Below, piece after piece: positions 1 through 8,714 of a DNA stretch of 15,638 nt (positions are counted from its first letter, which is position 1; each line of letters opens with the position of its first letter). The DNA comes from DATBDN01 sp036269895. Its GTDB lineage: Bacteria > Actinomycetota > Thermoleophilia > Solirubrobacterales > Thermoleophilaceae. The position numbers and the translations under genes were made by a program. The notes under the pieces are model-generated. The model searched no databases. It was not told the origin of the DNA and worked only from the letters and a program-made list of their open reading frames with translations. The DNA is taken from assembly GCA_036269895.1 (NCBI GenBank), contig DATBDN010000041.1, positions 1 to 15,638 of the forward strand. The letters are read 5' to 3'.

Positions 1-139
1 GTCATCGGGGCAGGTTACCCACGTGTTACTCACCCGTTCGCGGCTTTGCCCCGGGCCGAAGCCCGGTTCGTCGCTCCACTTGCATGTGTTAAGCACGCCG
101 CCAGCGTTCGTCCTGAGCCAGGATCAAACTCTCCGTAAA
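1..139 (-). rRNA. rrs: 16S ribosomal RNA, 5' end only (cut by left window edge)
   Basis: Read on the minus strand, this stretch carries the conserved bacterial 16S start: AGAGTTTGATCC at 132-121, then the GGCTCAG, GACGAACGCTGGCGGCGTGC and AACACATGCAAG blocks, and further in the GGGTGAGTAACACGTGGG block. The variable V1 region contains a strong hairpin, CCGGGC-TTCG-GCCCGG, near 51-66. The 5' end is placed at 139 by aligning AGAGTTTG with E. coli position 8, so it is good to a few bases. Only about 139 nt are visible; the rest of the rRNA operon lies to the left. The signature looks actinobacterial, but this fragment is too short for a firm taxonomic call. Confidence 0.97.
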
Positions 140-265
140 AGACTTGCGTGGTATCAGTCCCCTCCTGGCGGAAGGGCTCCACTGTCTAGTTGAGAGTTGT
201 CAATCCGATACGGAGCCGCTTCGTACACCTTGCGGCCCCCAGATTGACGGGTACTACTGGCTTAG

Positions 266-283
266 CCATCCCAAAAGGGATGG
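266..283 (-). other. hairpin in rRNA leader
   Basis: A perfect 7-bp stem (CCATCCC paired with GGGATGG) closes a four-base loop. It lies midway in the 16S leader. It could be part of leader folding or processing. There is no U-run after it on the minus strand, so it is not a terminator. Confidence 0.5.
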
Positions 284-337
284 GTCGAACCTGGACGCGA
301 TCCGAGCCGGCAGGCTCAGACCGCACGCACTGCTGAG

Positions 338-349
338 TTTTCAAAGACC
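338..349 (-). promoter_or_regulatory. boxA antitermination site of the rRNA leader
   Basis: The minus strand reads GGTCTTTGAAAA followed by CTCAGCAG. This closely resembles the boxA-containing motif (TGYTCTTTGAAA) found in rRNA leaders and 16S-23S spacers of Firmicutes and Actinobacteria, where NusB and ribosomal protein S10 bind. It sits just downstream of a stable hairpin (362-380), giving the usual boxB-then-boxA order. Its presence between a promoter and 16S supports the leader assignment. Confidence 0.75.
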
Positions 350-361
350 GTCCGCTCCTCG

Positions 362-380
362 ACGCCAGGGCCTCTGGCGT
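362..380 (-). other. boxB-like hairpin at start of rRNA leader
   Basis: A 7-bp perfect stem (ACGCCAG with CTGGCGT) with a five-base loop lies about ten bases into the predicted rRNA transcript and just before boxA. On the minus strand, the direction of both tyrS and rRNA transcription, it is followed by GAGGAGC and not by a U-run, so it should not terminate transcription. On the plus strand it is followed by TTTT, but no plus-strand gene reads into it. Confidence 0.5.
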
Positions 381-396
381 TTTAAGGGGGCAGCGG

Positions 397-426
397 AGTA
401 TAGACGTCAGCCGACACTCCCGTCCA
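397..426 (-). promoter_or_regulatory. probable rRNA operon promoter
   Basis: On the minus strand a good -10 hexamer, TATACT (402-397), is preceded at 18 bp by TGGACG (426-421), four of six matches to TTGACA. The predicted start site is near 390, just ahead of the boxB/boxA leader. The -35 element and most of the spacer lie inside the last codons of tyrS, and the stop codon of tyrS (409-407) falls in the spacer. The location and the -10 match support it; the -35 is only fair. Confidence 0.6.
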
Positions 427-1582
427 CGAGACGAACGAACCGTCTCCTGCCGAGCTGAAGGATAGCCCCCCGCAGCCGATCGGCCTCGAGATCCAGCTCG
501 TCGCCCCCCAGCGCGTCTCCGTTCACCCTCACACCGCCGCCCGCCAGCAGGCGCCGCGCCTCGGCTCCTGAGACGCCGAACGCCTCTCGCAGCAGAGCCG
601 GCAGATGCACGGAATCACCTGCCGGAAGCGGGAACTCTGGCATCTCCTCGGGCGCTTCGCGCTGCTTGAAGAGGCGGTCGAAGTGCTGTTCGGCAGCCTC
701 CCCCGCCCCGTCGCCGTGAAAGCGGTCGACGAGGATCCGCGCCAGCCGCCGCTTCGCCTGGTTCGGGTGCTCGTCCCGGTCGAAGCGCTCGTGCGTGAGC
801 AGCGAGTAGTAGAGCGGCATCGCATCGTCGGGAATCGACATGACCTTCCCGAAGATCTCCTCCGGCGGCTCGTCGACACCGATGTAGTTGCCGGACGACT
901 TCGACATCCGTGCCACGCCGTCGGTGCCCGGCAGAATCGGCATCGTCAGGATCGACTGCGGCTCGACGCCGTAGGCCTGCTGGATCTCGCGGCCGAGCAG
1001 GAGGTTGAAGTGCTGGTCGGTCCCGCCGAGCTCGACGTCCGCCTTGATCGCGACCGAGTCGAATCCCTGCAGCAGCGGGTAGAGCAGCTCGAGGACCGAG
1101 ATGGGCTGCTGCGCCTTCCAGCGGTTGGCGAAGTCTTCGCGCGCGAGTAGCTGGGCGACAGTGGCGTGGCGGGTGAGCCGAAATAGGTCCTCGGCCGGCA
1201 TGTCCAGCCATTCGCCGTTGCGGCGCACCTCCGTCCGCTCCGGGTCGAGGATCTTGAACGCCTGGCGCTGGTAGGTCTCCGCGTTGTGGTCGATCTCCTC
1301 CCCGGAGAGCACCGGGCGCATCGCCGACCGGCCGCTCGGGTCCCCCACGCGCGCGGTGTAGTCGCCGATGATCAGCACCACCGTGTGACCGAAATCTTGG
1401 AACTCGCGCAGCTTCTCCAGGACAACGGTATGACCCAAATGGATATCGGGTGCTGTTGGATCGATACCGAGCTTTACCCGCAAGGGGCGGGCGCGCGCGA
1501 GCTGACGTTCCAGCTCTCCCGCGGGCAGCGCCTCAACCGCGTTGCGCAGCAGGTATTCGGCTTGTTCGTGCGGGCTCGCCAC
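407..1582 (-). CDS. tyrS: tyrosyl-tRNA synthetase (TyrZ-like)
   Basis: This class I aminoacyl-tRNA synthetase charges tRNA-Tyr with tyrosine in the cytoplasm. The 391-residue product has the N-terminal DPTAPDIHLGH block with the HIGH-type motif HLGH at residues 48-51. The tyrosine-binding GGTDQHFN segment is near 186-193, the KMSKS-type RMSKS at 225-229, and a C-terminal S4 RNA-binding domain at about 328-388. The DPTAP...HLGH form resembles the TyrZ-type bacterial enzymes. The start is GTG (1582-1580), just before MASPHEQ. I see no Shine-Dalgarno, but TAGCAT lies nine bases upstream, compatible with a leaderless transcript. The gene is divergent from the penicillin-binding protein gene, and the promoter of the downstream rRNA operon overlaps its 3' end. 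Confidence 0.97.
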   Translation of the reverse strand: MASPHEQAEYLLRNAVEALPAGELERQLARARPLRVKLGIDPTAPDIHLGHTVVLEKLREFQDFGHTVVLIIGDYTARVGDPSGRSAMRPVLSGEEIDHNAETYQRQAFKILDPERTEVRRNGEWLDMPAEDLFRLTRHATVAQLLAREDFANRWKAQQPISVLELLYPLLQGFDSVAIKADVELGGTDQHFNLLLGREIQQAYGVEPQSILTMPILPGTDGVARMSKSSGNYIGVDEPPEEIFGKVMSIPDDAMPLYYSLLTHERFDRDEHPNQAKRRLARILVDRFHGDGAGEAAEQHFDRLFKQREAPEEMPEFPLPAGDSVHLPALLREAFGVSGAEARRLLAGGGVRVNGDALGGDELDLEADRLRGAILQLGRRRFVRLVDGSVG

Positions 1583-1664
1583 GGCGGCGCAATGCTACGC
1601 TCGCCCCCCGGACGGGCCGATTCCTGCCGCCTTGCCCGCCCTCGGGGACGCACCCCTCGTGAGC
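1583..1664. promoter_or_regulatory. divergent spacer between tyrS and the penicillin-binding protein gene
   Basis: These 82 bp must hold both divergent promoters. On the minus strand TAGCAT (1597-1592) ends nine bases before the tyrS GTG, a spacing suited to a leaderless or near-leaderless tyrS mRNA, but I find no good -35. On the plus strand TGCTACGCT (1593-1601) is a weak extended -10 candidate. GGGGA at 1644-1648 is the only purine-rich stretch near the plus-strand gene start. Confidence 0.35.
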
Positions 1665-3983
1665 ATGGAACCGCGCGTGCCAGATCTCACATACACAGAG
1701 CCGGAAAGCTCCTCCAACGGGGCTGGCACGATCGAAGACCTCTTCGCCCCGCCCCCGAACCCGGGACCATCGCCGGAGGTCCGCAAGCGCAAGCCCAAGC
1801 TGAAGAAACTGCGGCTGCTGCTCGTGTTCACGGGCCTCGGCGCGCTGGCATTGGTGTCGACGATCTTCGGGATGATGCTCTCGGTTTCGTCCGACCTACC
1901 GTCGCTCGAGAACCACGCCCAGCTGCGGGTGGCGCAGAACTCGAACATCTACGCGTCGGCAGGCAAGCTGGTCGAGCTCGCGAAGCTGACGGGCGCCCAG
2001 AACCGCATCCTTGACGACTCGGGTGAGATCTCACCGAACGTCAAGAACGCTGTCATCGCGATCGAGGACAAGCGCTTCTACGAGCACTCCGGGGTCGACT
2101 ACCGCGGCATCGCGCGCGCCGTGACCCAGGACCTGCTGCGCAAGCGCGCGGCCCAGGGCGCGTCGACGATCACCCAGCAGTTCGTCAAGAACGAGCTCGA
2201 GGCGCAGGGCAAGCGGACCGTCTTCGAGAAGCTGCGCGAGGCGGCGCTCGCCTATCACCTCGAGCGCAAGTGGACCAAGGACAAGATCCTCACCGAGTAC
2301 CTGAACACGATCTACTTCGGCAACGGCGCCTACGGCATCGAGTCGGCTGCCCGCACCTATTTCGGCTCGAACTCCTTGGAATACGACCCGCACGCGCGGA
2401 AGCGCGCGACCGACCTGCAGCCATGGCAGGCGGCGTACCTGGCCGGCATGATCGCCTCCCCGTCGGCGTACGACCCCGTCCAGCACCCCGTCGCGTCGCA
2501 CAACCGCATGAACCTCGTGCTGCTGAACATGGTCGCGCAGGGCATGATCAGCCGGGCGCAGTACGACCAGCAGCGGAACTTCTACATCAGCCCGAAGAGT
2601 GTCCGTCCGCCGCAGCCCGATTCGCGCGTCCCGTACTTCTCGAGCTGGGTCACCCAGCAGTTGCTCGACCGCTACCACTCCACCGGGCTCGTGTTCGGCG
2701 GCGGGCTGAAGGTCACGACGTCGCTGGACTCCGACCTCCAGGATGCGGCTGAGCAGGCCATCCAGGGCCGGCTCGGCGGCATCGGCCCGTCGGCGTCGCT
2801 TGTCGCGATCGACAACAAGACCGGTGAGGTCAAGGCGATGGTCGGCGGATCCGACTTCGAGCACCGCCCATTCAACTTGGCGACCAACGGCCATCGCCAG
2901 CCCGGCTCGTCGTTCAAGCCGTTCACCCTGATCGGGGCGCTCGAGAAGGGCGTCAGCCCGGGCCGCACGTTCTCGTCGGCGCCGCACTGCTACCGGGTTC
3001 CCCACTCCCCCGGCGAGAGGTTCTGCCCGAAGAACTACAACAACGCGTACGCGGGCGTGACCACGCTTCAGAACGCGACGGTGGAATCCGACAACTCCGT
3101 TTACGCCGAGCTGGGCCTGAACATCGTCGGAACGAACAAGATCGCGCGCGTCGCGCATCTGATGGGAGTGCGGACGCCCCTGTCGCGGAATCCGGCCATG
3201 GTGCTTGGCGGCCTGAAGGAGGGCGTCACGCCACTCGAGATGGCTTATGCCTACTCGACACTGGCGAACAACGGCGAGCGCATCTGGGGGACCATGGGCC
3301 CGTCGAGCCGCTCACCGGTGGCGATCCAGAAGGTCCTGGACTCCGACGGCCACACCCGTGACGTCAATCACATCCGCCACACGCGCGTGATGCCCTACGG
3401 GATCGCGCAGACGGCGAAGGGCATCCTGGCCCAGGTCGTGACGTCCGGTACCGGTACCGCCGCTCAAATCGGCGAGTTCGCGGCCGGCAAGACCGGTACG
3501 ACCGAGAACTACGGCGACGCCTGGTTCGTGGGCTTCAACAAGGACCTGACGGTGGCCGTTTGGGTCGGCTATCCGGACCGGCTCAAGCCGATGCTGACGG
3601 AGTTCCACGGCGGCCCGGTCGCGGGCGGCACGTTCCCCGCCGAGATCTGGCACGACTTCATGACGTCGTGGATCCACATCCGCGACACCCGCAAGGCTGC
3701 GCGGCTGCACAAGCCGCTCAGCGAGATCACGGCCCCGACCACGACGCCCTCGCCGGCACCCGTGAGCACGCCCGCGCAGAGCGCACCAGCGCCGACGCAG
3801 ACAACCCCGGCGGTGCCGCCCGCCCAGGCACCGCAGTCGACCCAGCCGGCGCAACAGGCGCCCGCTCAGCCTCCGGCCCAGCAGCCGCCTGCCAGCACGC
3901 AGCCGGCTCCGACCACCGGCGGCGGTGGAGGCGCCGGCACCCCACCAGGGGCGGCGACTCAGGGGACGGCCGGAACGGGTTAG
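1665..3983 (+). CDS. ponA: class A penicillin-binding protein (bifunctional transglycosylase/transpeptidase)
   Basis: This enzyme polymerises lipid II into glycan strands and cross-links the peptides at the outer face of the membrane. A basic N-terminal tail (KRKPKLKK near 41-48) precedes one membrane anchor at about 49-73. The GT51 domain shows EDKRFYEH with catalytic Glu134, QGASTITQQ from residue 164, and the RKWTKDKILTEYLN block. The transpeptidase domain has SSFK at 415-418 (nucleophile Ser415), SDN at 475-477 and KTG at 609-611. The last 80 or so residues are a Pro/Thr/Gln/Ala tail ending in Gly-rich sequence. I chose ATG 1665; GTG 1659 is equally possible and better spaced from GGGGA. 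The longer frame opening at 1542 would only translate the antisense of tyrS. Length is about 772 residues. Its stop overlaps the mpg stop. Confidence 0.95.
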   Translation: MEPRVPDLTYTEPESSSNGAGTIEDLFAPPPNPGPSPEVRKRKPKLKKLRLLLVFTGLGALALVSTIFGMMLSVSSDLPSLENHAQLRVAQNSNIYASAGKLVELAKLTGAQNRILDDSGEISPNVKNAVIAIEDKRFYEHSGVDYRGIARAVTQDLLRKRAAQGASTITQQFVKNELEAQGKRTVFEKLREAALAYHLERKWTKDKILTEYLNTIYFGNGAYGIESAARTYFGSNSLEYDPHARKRATDLQPWQAAYLAGMIASPSAYDPVQHPVASHNRMNLVLLNMVAQGMISRAQYDQQRNFYISPKSVRPPQPDSRVPYFSSWVTQQLLDRYHSTGLVFGGGLKVTTSLDSDLQDAAEQAIQGRLGGIGPSASLVAIDNKTGEVKAMVGGSDFEHRPFNLATNGHRQPGSSFKPFTLIGALEKGVSPGRTFSSAPHCYRVPHSPGERFCPKNYNNAYAGVTTLQNATVESDNSVYAELGLNIVGTNKIARVAHLMGVRTPLSRNPAMVLGGLKEGVTPLEMAYAYSTLANNGERIWGTMGPSSRSPVAIQKVLDSDGHTRDVNHIRHTRVMPYGIAQTAKGILAQVVTSGTGTAAQIGEFAAGKTGTTENYGDAWFVGFNKDLTVAVWVGYPDRLKPMLTEFHGGPVAGGTFPAEIWHDFMTSWIHIRDTRKAARLHKPLSEITAPTTTPSPAPVSTPAQSAPAPTQTTPAVPPAQAPQSTQPAQQAPAQPPAQQPPASTQPAPTTGGGGGAGTPPGAATQGTAGTG

Positions 3984-4563
3984 CGGACGGCGAGCGCGCG
4001 CTTGCGCATCGCCGCCGGCCACGGCCGCGACACGTAGCGGCTCGTGGCGTCACAGAAGCGCCAGGGAAGATCGACGGCCTTGGTGATCCCGATGCGCTCG
4101 CCCGTGACGATCTCCGGTGCGCGCGTCGACGGGTCGCGCGGCTCGATCCGGATTGGCCCCGTCTCGAGGTCGGCGCCGTTCAGTTCGAGGCCGATGCCCA
4201 ATGCCTCGGTCAGCTTGCCCGGCCCGTTCGTCAGCTCCAGGTCCGACGCGACGCCGCGGCGCGCGCGCATGACTTGGATGCCCTCGAGCGGCTCGATCGC
4301 GCGGATCAATACCGCCGCGCCGACTCCATCCTCCCCGGCGACCGCGTTCAGCAGGGCATGGATGCCGTACGAGCGGTAGACGTAGGCAAAGCCGGGCGGA
4401 CCGAACAGCACCTCGGTGCGCGGCCGCGGACCGATGTAGGCGTGGCAGGCGGGCTCCTCCTGGTGGTAGCTCTCGACCTCGACGATGCGCCCGGCCGTGT
4501 CGCCATGGCGAAGCGTGGCGCCGACGAGGTCGCGGGCGACCTCGTGGACCGAGCGTGCGTAGT

Positions 4564-4567
<4 letters not shown>
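3980..4567 (-). CDS. mpg: 3-methyladenine DNA glycosylase (AAG/MPG family)
   Basis: This monofunctional base-excision repair enzyme removes alkylated or deaminated purines such as 3-methyladenine. The 195-residue product aligns by eye with human AAG. RIVEVESY supplies Glu32 (human Glu125) and Tyr34 (Tyr127), His42 matches His136, YVYRSYGIHALLN supplies the intercalating Tyr67 (Tyr162) and Asn74 (Asn169), and VLIRAIEPLEG supplies Arg89 (Arg182). All key residues are therefore present. The ATG overlaps the argH stop as ATGA, with no clear Shine-Dalgarno, implying coupled translation as the last gene of the argH transcript. Its TAA shares bases 3980-3982 with the stop region of the convergent penicillin-binding protein gene. 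The link to arginine synthesis looks positional only. Confidence 0.93.
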
Positions 4568-5943
<1,376 letters not shown>

Positions 5944-5951
5944 CGCGCGCC

Positions 5952-5957
5952 AGTCTA
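5952..5957 (-). promoter_or_regulatory. candidate -10 element for argH (leaderless start)
   Basis: The minus strand reads TAGACT, four of six matches to TATAAT including the conserved TA and final T. It ends eight bases before the argH ATG, where a transcript would start at or within a few bases of the start codon. No convincing -35 is visible at 16-18 bp upstream. The 54-bp gap and absence of a Shine-Dalgarno make an independent promoter plausible. Confidence 0.4.
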
Positions 5958-5997
5958 GGAATCCGCGCGCCGTGGCCGGATGGCCCGCGCGTGGCGG

Positions 5998-7122
5998 CTA
6001 GCGCGGCCGGTCGAGCAGCCCGCTCAATGCCTCGCTCACGCGCGCGACTTGCGACTCGGTGATCCCCGTGAAGAACGGGAGCGCGAGCGAGCGCCGGCTG
6101 ATGTCCTCGCAGACCGGGAACTGACCTTCGCGCCAGCCGAATCGCTCGCGGTAGAAGCTCATCAGGTGGATGGCAGGCAGGTACGGCTTCGCCTCGATCC
6201 CCTGCTCCGCGAGCTTGACGATGGCTCCGTCGCGGTCGACGCCCGGCGGCAGATGCACGACGTAGACGAACCACGACCGCTTTACAGCGCCCTCGTCGGG
6301 GCAGGGCAGGGTCAGGCCTTCGATCCCTGCCAGCGCCTCGCTGTAGAGCGCAGCGGCCCGCTCGCGTCCAGCGAGCAGCTCCGGCAGGCGTTCGGCCTGC
6401 GCGACGCCCAGCGCGGCGGCCACGTCCGACAACCGGTAGTTGAAGCCAAGACGGTCGTGGTCGAGCCAGTCCATGTTCGGAGCCCGGCCCTGGTTGCGCT
6501 CCGAGTCGATCCGCGCCTTGTCCGCGGCGTCGACGCAGAGCACCGCTCCGCCCTCCCCCGTGGTCATCTGCTTGTTCGGGTAGAAGCCGAACACGGCGCG
6601 GTTGCCGCGCGTTCCGACCAGCGAGCCGTCCTCGTGGCGCGCGCCGAGCGCCTCGCAGCTGTCCTCGACGATCCACAGGCCACGTGGCCCCGCCAGCTCC
6701 TCGAATCCGGCCGTGTCCGCGGGCCAGCCGAAGATGTGCACCGGAAGCAGGCCCGTGGTGCGCTCGGTCACGGCGGCTTGGGCTGCCTCCGGTGTGATGT
6801 TCAGCGTCCTCTGGTCGATGTCGACGAACATCGGCGTGGCGTTCTCGAACAGCAGGCAGTTCGCGGAAGCGACGAAGCTGAACGGGGAGGTGATCACCTC
6901 GTCCCCGGGCTCGACCCCCGCGGCGCGGATCGCGAGGTGCAGGCCGGCGGTCCCGCTCGACACCACCGACACGTGTTCGCTGCCGAGGAAGGCGCCGAGT
7001 GCGTTCTCGAATCGCCCGAGCATCGGCCCCAGCGAGAGCCGTCCCGAACGCAGCACCTCGAGGACGAGCGCTTCCTCGGCCGCCCCGATGGACGGCCGCG
7101 AGAGCGGAATCCGCTCTGTCAC
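5998..7122 (-). CDS. DegT/DnrJ/EryC1/StrS-family aminotransferase
   Basis: This is a fold-type I PLP aminotransferase of the family that mostly aminates nucleotide-linked keto-sugars for glycans or antibiotics. The 374-residue product has the N-terminal IPLSRPSIGAAEEALVLEVL block and SSGTAGLHLAI (55-65). It also has EDSCEALGA with Asp154 for the PLP ring nitrogen, FYPNKQMTTGEGG with the Schiff-base Lys184, and the C-terminal KPYLPAIHLMSFY segment. Its GTG overlaps the cimA stop as GTGA and no Shine-Dalgarno is visible, so translation is probably coupled to cimA. No sugar-nucleotide gene is nearby, so the substrate is unknown. A role in branched-chain amino acid metabolism is suggested only by position. 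Confidence 0.9.
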   Translation of the reverse strand: MTERIPLSRPSIGAAEEALVLEVLRSGRLSLGPMLGRFENALGAFLGSEHVSVVSSGTAGLHLAIRAAGVEPGDEVITSPFSFVASANCLLFENATPMFVDIDQRTLNITPEAAQAAVTERTTGLLPVHIFGWPADTAGFEELAGPRGLWIVEDSCEALGARHEDGSLVGTRGNRAVFGFYPNKQMTTGEGGAVLCVDAADKARIDSERNQGRAPNMDWLDHDRLGFNYRLSDVAAALGVAQAERLPELLAGRERAAALYSEALAGIEGLTLPCPDEGAVKRSWFVYVVHLPPGVDRDGAIVKLAEQGIEAKPYLPAIHLMSFYRERFGWREGQFPVCEDISRRSLALPFFTGITESQVARVSEALSGLLDRPR

Positions 7123-8714
7123 CGTGAAGCGGATCTCGTGCGGGTGCGCTCGACGCGGCCGGGCAGCATTCCCGCCTCGAGGGAGTCAACGAGCGCTTCC
7201 CAGCTCGCCTCGATGATGTTCTCGGACACGCCGATCGTGCCCCAGGTCTCGACGGCGTCGGAGGAGTCGAGCAAGACACGCGTGATCGCGGCTGTTCCGG
7301 CTTTCTCGTTCAGGATGCGGACCTTGAAGTTGACGAGATCGATGTCGCGGACATGCGGATGCAGCGTCCCGATCGCCTCGCGTAGCGCGCGATCGAGCGC
7401 GTGCACCGGGCCGTTGCCCTCCGCGGTCCGCACGTGGCGCTCGCCCTCGAGCCAGATCTTGATCGTTGCCTCGGTCTCGACGCGCCCGTCGGCGCGCTTC
7501 TCGACGATCACGCGGAACGACTCGAGCGTAAAAAGCGGCTCGTAGTCGCCGGTCTCCTTGCGGATCAACAGGTCGAACGAGCCGTCGGCGGCCTCGAACT
7601 GGTAGCCGTCGTGCTCCAGCCGCTTCAGGTCGTCGACCAGCCGCGAGGCCGCGGCGTCGTCGAGCTCGAGCCCGCTGTCGGCCGCTCGCTGCTGCACGGT
7701 GTTGCGGCCGGCGAGCTCGGACACGAGCAGCTCGCGCCGGTTGCCCACCTCGGCCGGGTTTATGTGCTCGAAGGTCCGCGCGTCGCGCGCGATCCCGGCC
7801 ACATGCATGCCGCCCTTGTGCGCGAACGCGTTTCGCCCCACGTACGGCTGGTTCGGGTTCGGCGTCACGTTGCAGATCTCGTCGACCATGTGGGCCGTCG
7901 CGGTCAGGTGCTCGAGCTGGTCGTCCGAGACGGCGTCGTAGCCCATCTTCAGCTGCAAGGCAGGCAGGATCGTCACGAGGTTGGCGTTCCCGCAGCGCTC
8001 GCCGTAGCCGTTCATCGTCCCTTGGACGACACGCGCGCCCGCATCCACAGCCGCGAACGAGTTCGCCGCGGCGCAGCCGGCGTCGTCGTGCGTGTGGATT
8101 CCCACCTGCACCGAATCGCCAAGCTCGCGGATGACGTGCGCAGTCGCCTCGTGGATCTGGGGCGGCAGTGACGACCCGTTGGTGTCGCAGAGCGTCACGT
8201 TGTCGGCACCCGCTTCGGCGGCGGCGCGCACGCAGCGGATCGCGTACTCAGGGTCGTCGCGGTAGGCATCGAAGAAGTGCTCCGCGTCGTAGATCACGCG
8301 CTTGCCCTGCTGGGCGAGGAAGCCGACCGAGTCGGCGATCATCGCGAGGTTCTCGTCGGCATCGACCTTCGTGACCTTCTCCAAATGCAGCTTCCAGGTC
8401 TTGCCGACCAGGCAGCAGACCGGCACCCACGACTCCGCCATCAGGCGCATACCGGCGTCGTCGGAGGCGCGCAGGTCGCGCCGGCGCGTCATCCCGAACG
8501 CGGTGATCGCCGCGTGCGCGAACTGTTCGCTCTCGAGTAGCTCGAAGACGCGCTCGTCCTTCGGGTTCGAGCTCAGGAAGCCGGCCTCGATGAAGTGCAC
8601 TCCCAGCACGTCGAGCGCGTGTGCCACGCGCACCTTCTCCTCGGCGGACAGCGACATCCCCTCGCCCTGCATGCCGTCGCGCAGGGTCGTGTCGTAGATC
8701 TGGACCGAGGTCAT
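7119..8714 (-). CDS. cimA: (R)-citramalate synthase
   Basis: CimA condenses pyruvate and acetyl-CoA to citramalate, opening the threonine-independent route to 2-oxobutyrate and isoleucine. The 531-residue product has the HMGL-like TIM barrel with YDTTLRDG (7-14, Arg12 and metal-binding Asp13), GIHTHDDAG with metal ligands His207 and His209, NGYGERCGNAN at 235-245, and a C-terminal LeuA dimer/regulatory domain from about 380. Its form IYDTTLRDGMQGEGM and length above 500 fit the citramalate synthase branch and not LeuA, which is separately encoded at the right edge. The ATG overlaps the ilvE stop (ATGA), and the stop overlaps the DegT start (GTGA). Its product is processed by LeuCD and LeuB from the same operon. 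Confidence 0.9.
   Translation of the reverse strand: MTSVQIYDTTLRDGMQGEGMSLSAEEKVRVAHALDVLGVHFIEAGFLSSNPKDERVFELLESEQFAHAAITAFGMTRRRDLRASDDAGMRLMAESWVPVCCLVGKTWKLHLEKVTKVDADENLAMIADSVGFLAQQGKRVIYDAEHFFDAYRDDPEYAIRCVRAAAEAGADNVTLCDTNGSSLPPQIHEATAHVIRELGDSVQVGIHTHDDAGCAAANSFAAVDAGARVVQGTMNGYGERCGNANLVTILPALQLKMGYDAVSDDQLEHLTATAHMVDEICNVTPNPNQPYVGRNAFAHKGGMHVAGIARDARTFEHINPAEVGNRRELLVSELAGRNTVQQRAADSGLELDDAAASRLVDDLKRLEHDGYQFEAADGSFDLLIRKETGDYEPLFTLESFRVIVEKRADGRVETEATIKIWLEGERHVRTAEGNGPVHALDRALREAIGTLHPHVRDIDLVNFKVRILNEKAGTAAITRVLLDSSDAVETWGTIGVSENIIEASWEALVDSLEAGMLPGRVERTRTRSASR

Larger units (their letters stand above)
140..390 (-). other. rRNA operon leader (no protein gene)
   Basis: This stretch separates the 16S 5' end from the end of tyrS. 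I see no credible coding region in it. The 104-codon open frame on the plus strand lies opposite the leader and has no recognisable protein content. Read on the minus strand it contains, in order from the promoter, a boxB-like hairpin, a boxA-like antitermination site, and a hairpin with a four-base loop at 266-283. It then runs into the mature 16S end, so it is best read as the transcribed 16S leader of about 250 nt. It should also contain the upstream strand of the RNase III processing stem, but the matching 3' strand lies outside the window. Confidence 0.75.

Noticed and set aside
190..203. A TTGACA hexamer on the minus strand (203-198) within an imperfect inverted repeat in the rRNA leader, as a second rRNA promoter.
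   Set aside because: No -10-like hexamer lies at 16-18 bp; the nearest, TAGACA, is only nine bases downstream. The TATACT promoter at 397-402 is better placed.
362..380. Hairpin after tyrS as a rho-independent terminator.
   Set aside because: On the minus strand, where tyrS is transcribed, no U-run follows. The TTTT is on the plus-strand side, so a boxB-like leader hairpin fits better.
144..458. A 104-codon plus-strand open frame in the rRNA leader.
   Set aside because: It lies opposite the leader and the tyrS 3' end, shows no recognisable domain, and leader elements explain the region.
1542..1664. Longer N-terminus for the penicillin-binding protein starting at 1542.
   Set aside because: The extra 41 residues are the antisense of the tyrS start and the divergent promoter spacer; the family needs only a short cytoplasmic tail before the anchor.
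2031..3158. Long minus-strand open frame (375 codons) opposite the penicillin-binding protein gene.
   Set aside because: Arg/Val/Leu/Asp-rich composition typical of a GC-rich antisense frame; no motifs, and the plus-strand frame has all catalytic motifs.
5980..7545. Long plus-strand open frame (521 codons) opposite the DegT and cimA genes.
   Set aside because: Low-complexity antisense composition, no domain, and it spans two well-supported minus-strand genes.
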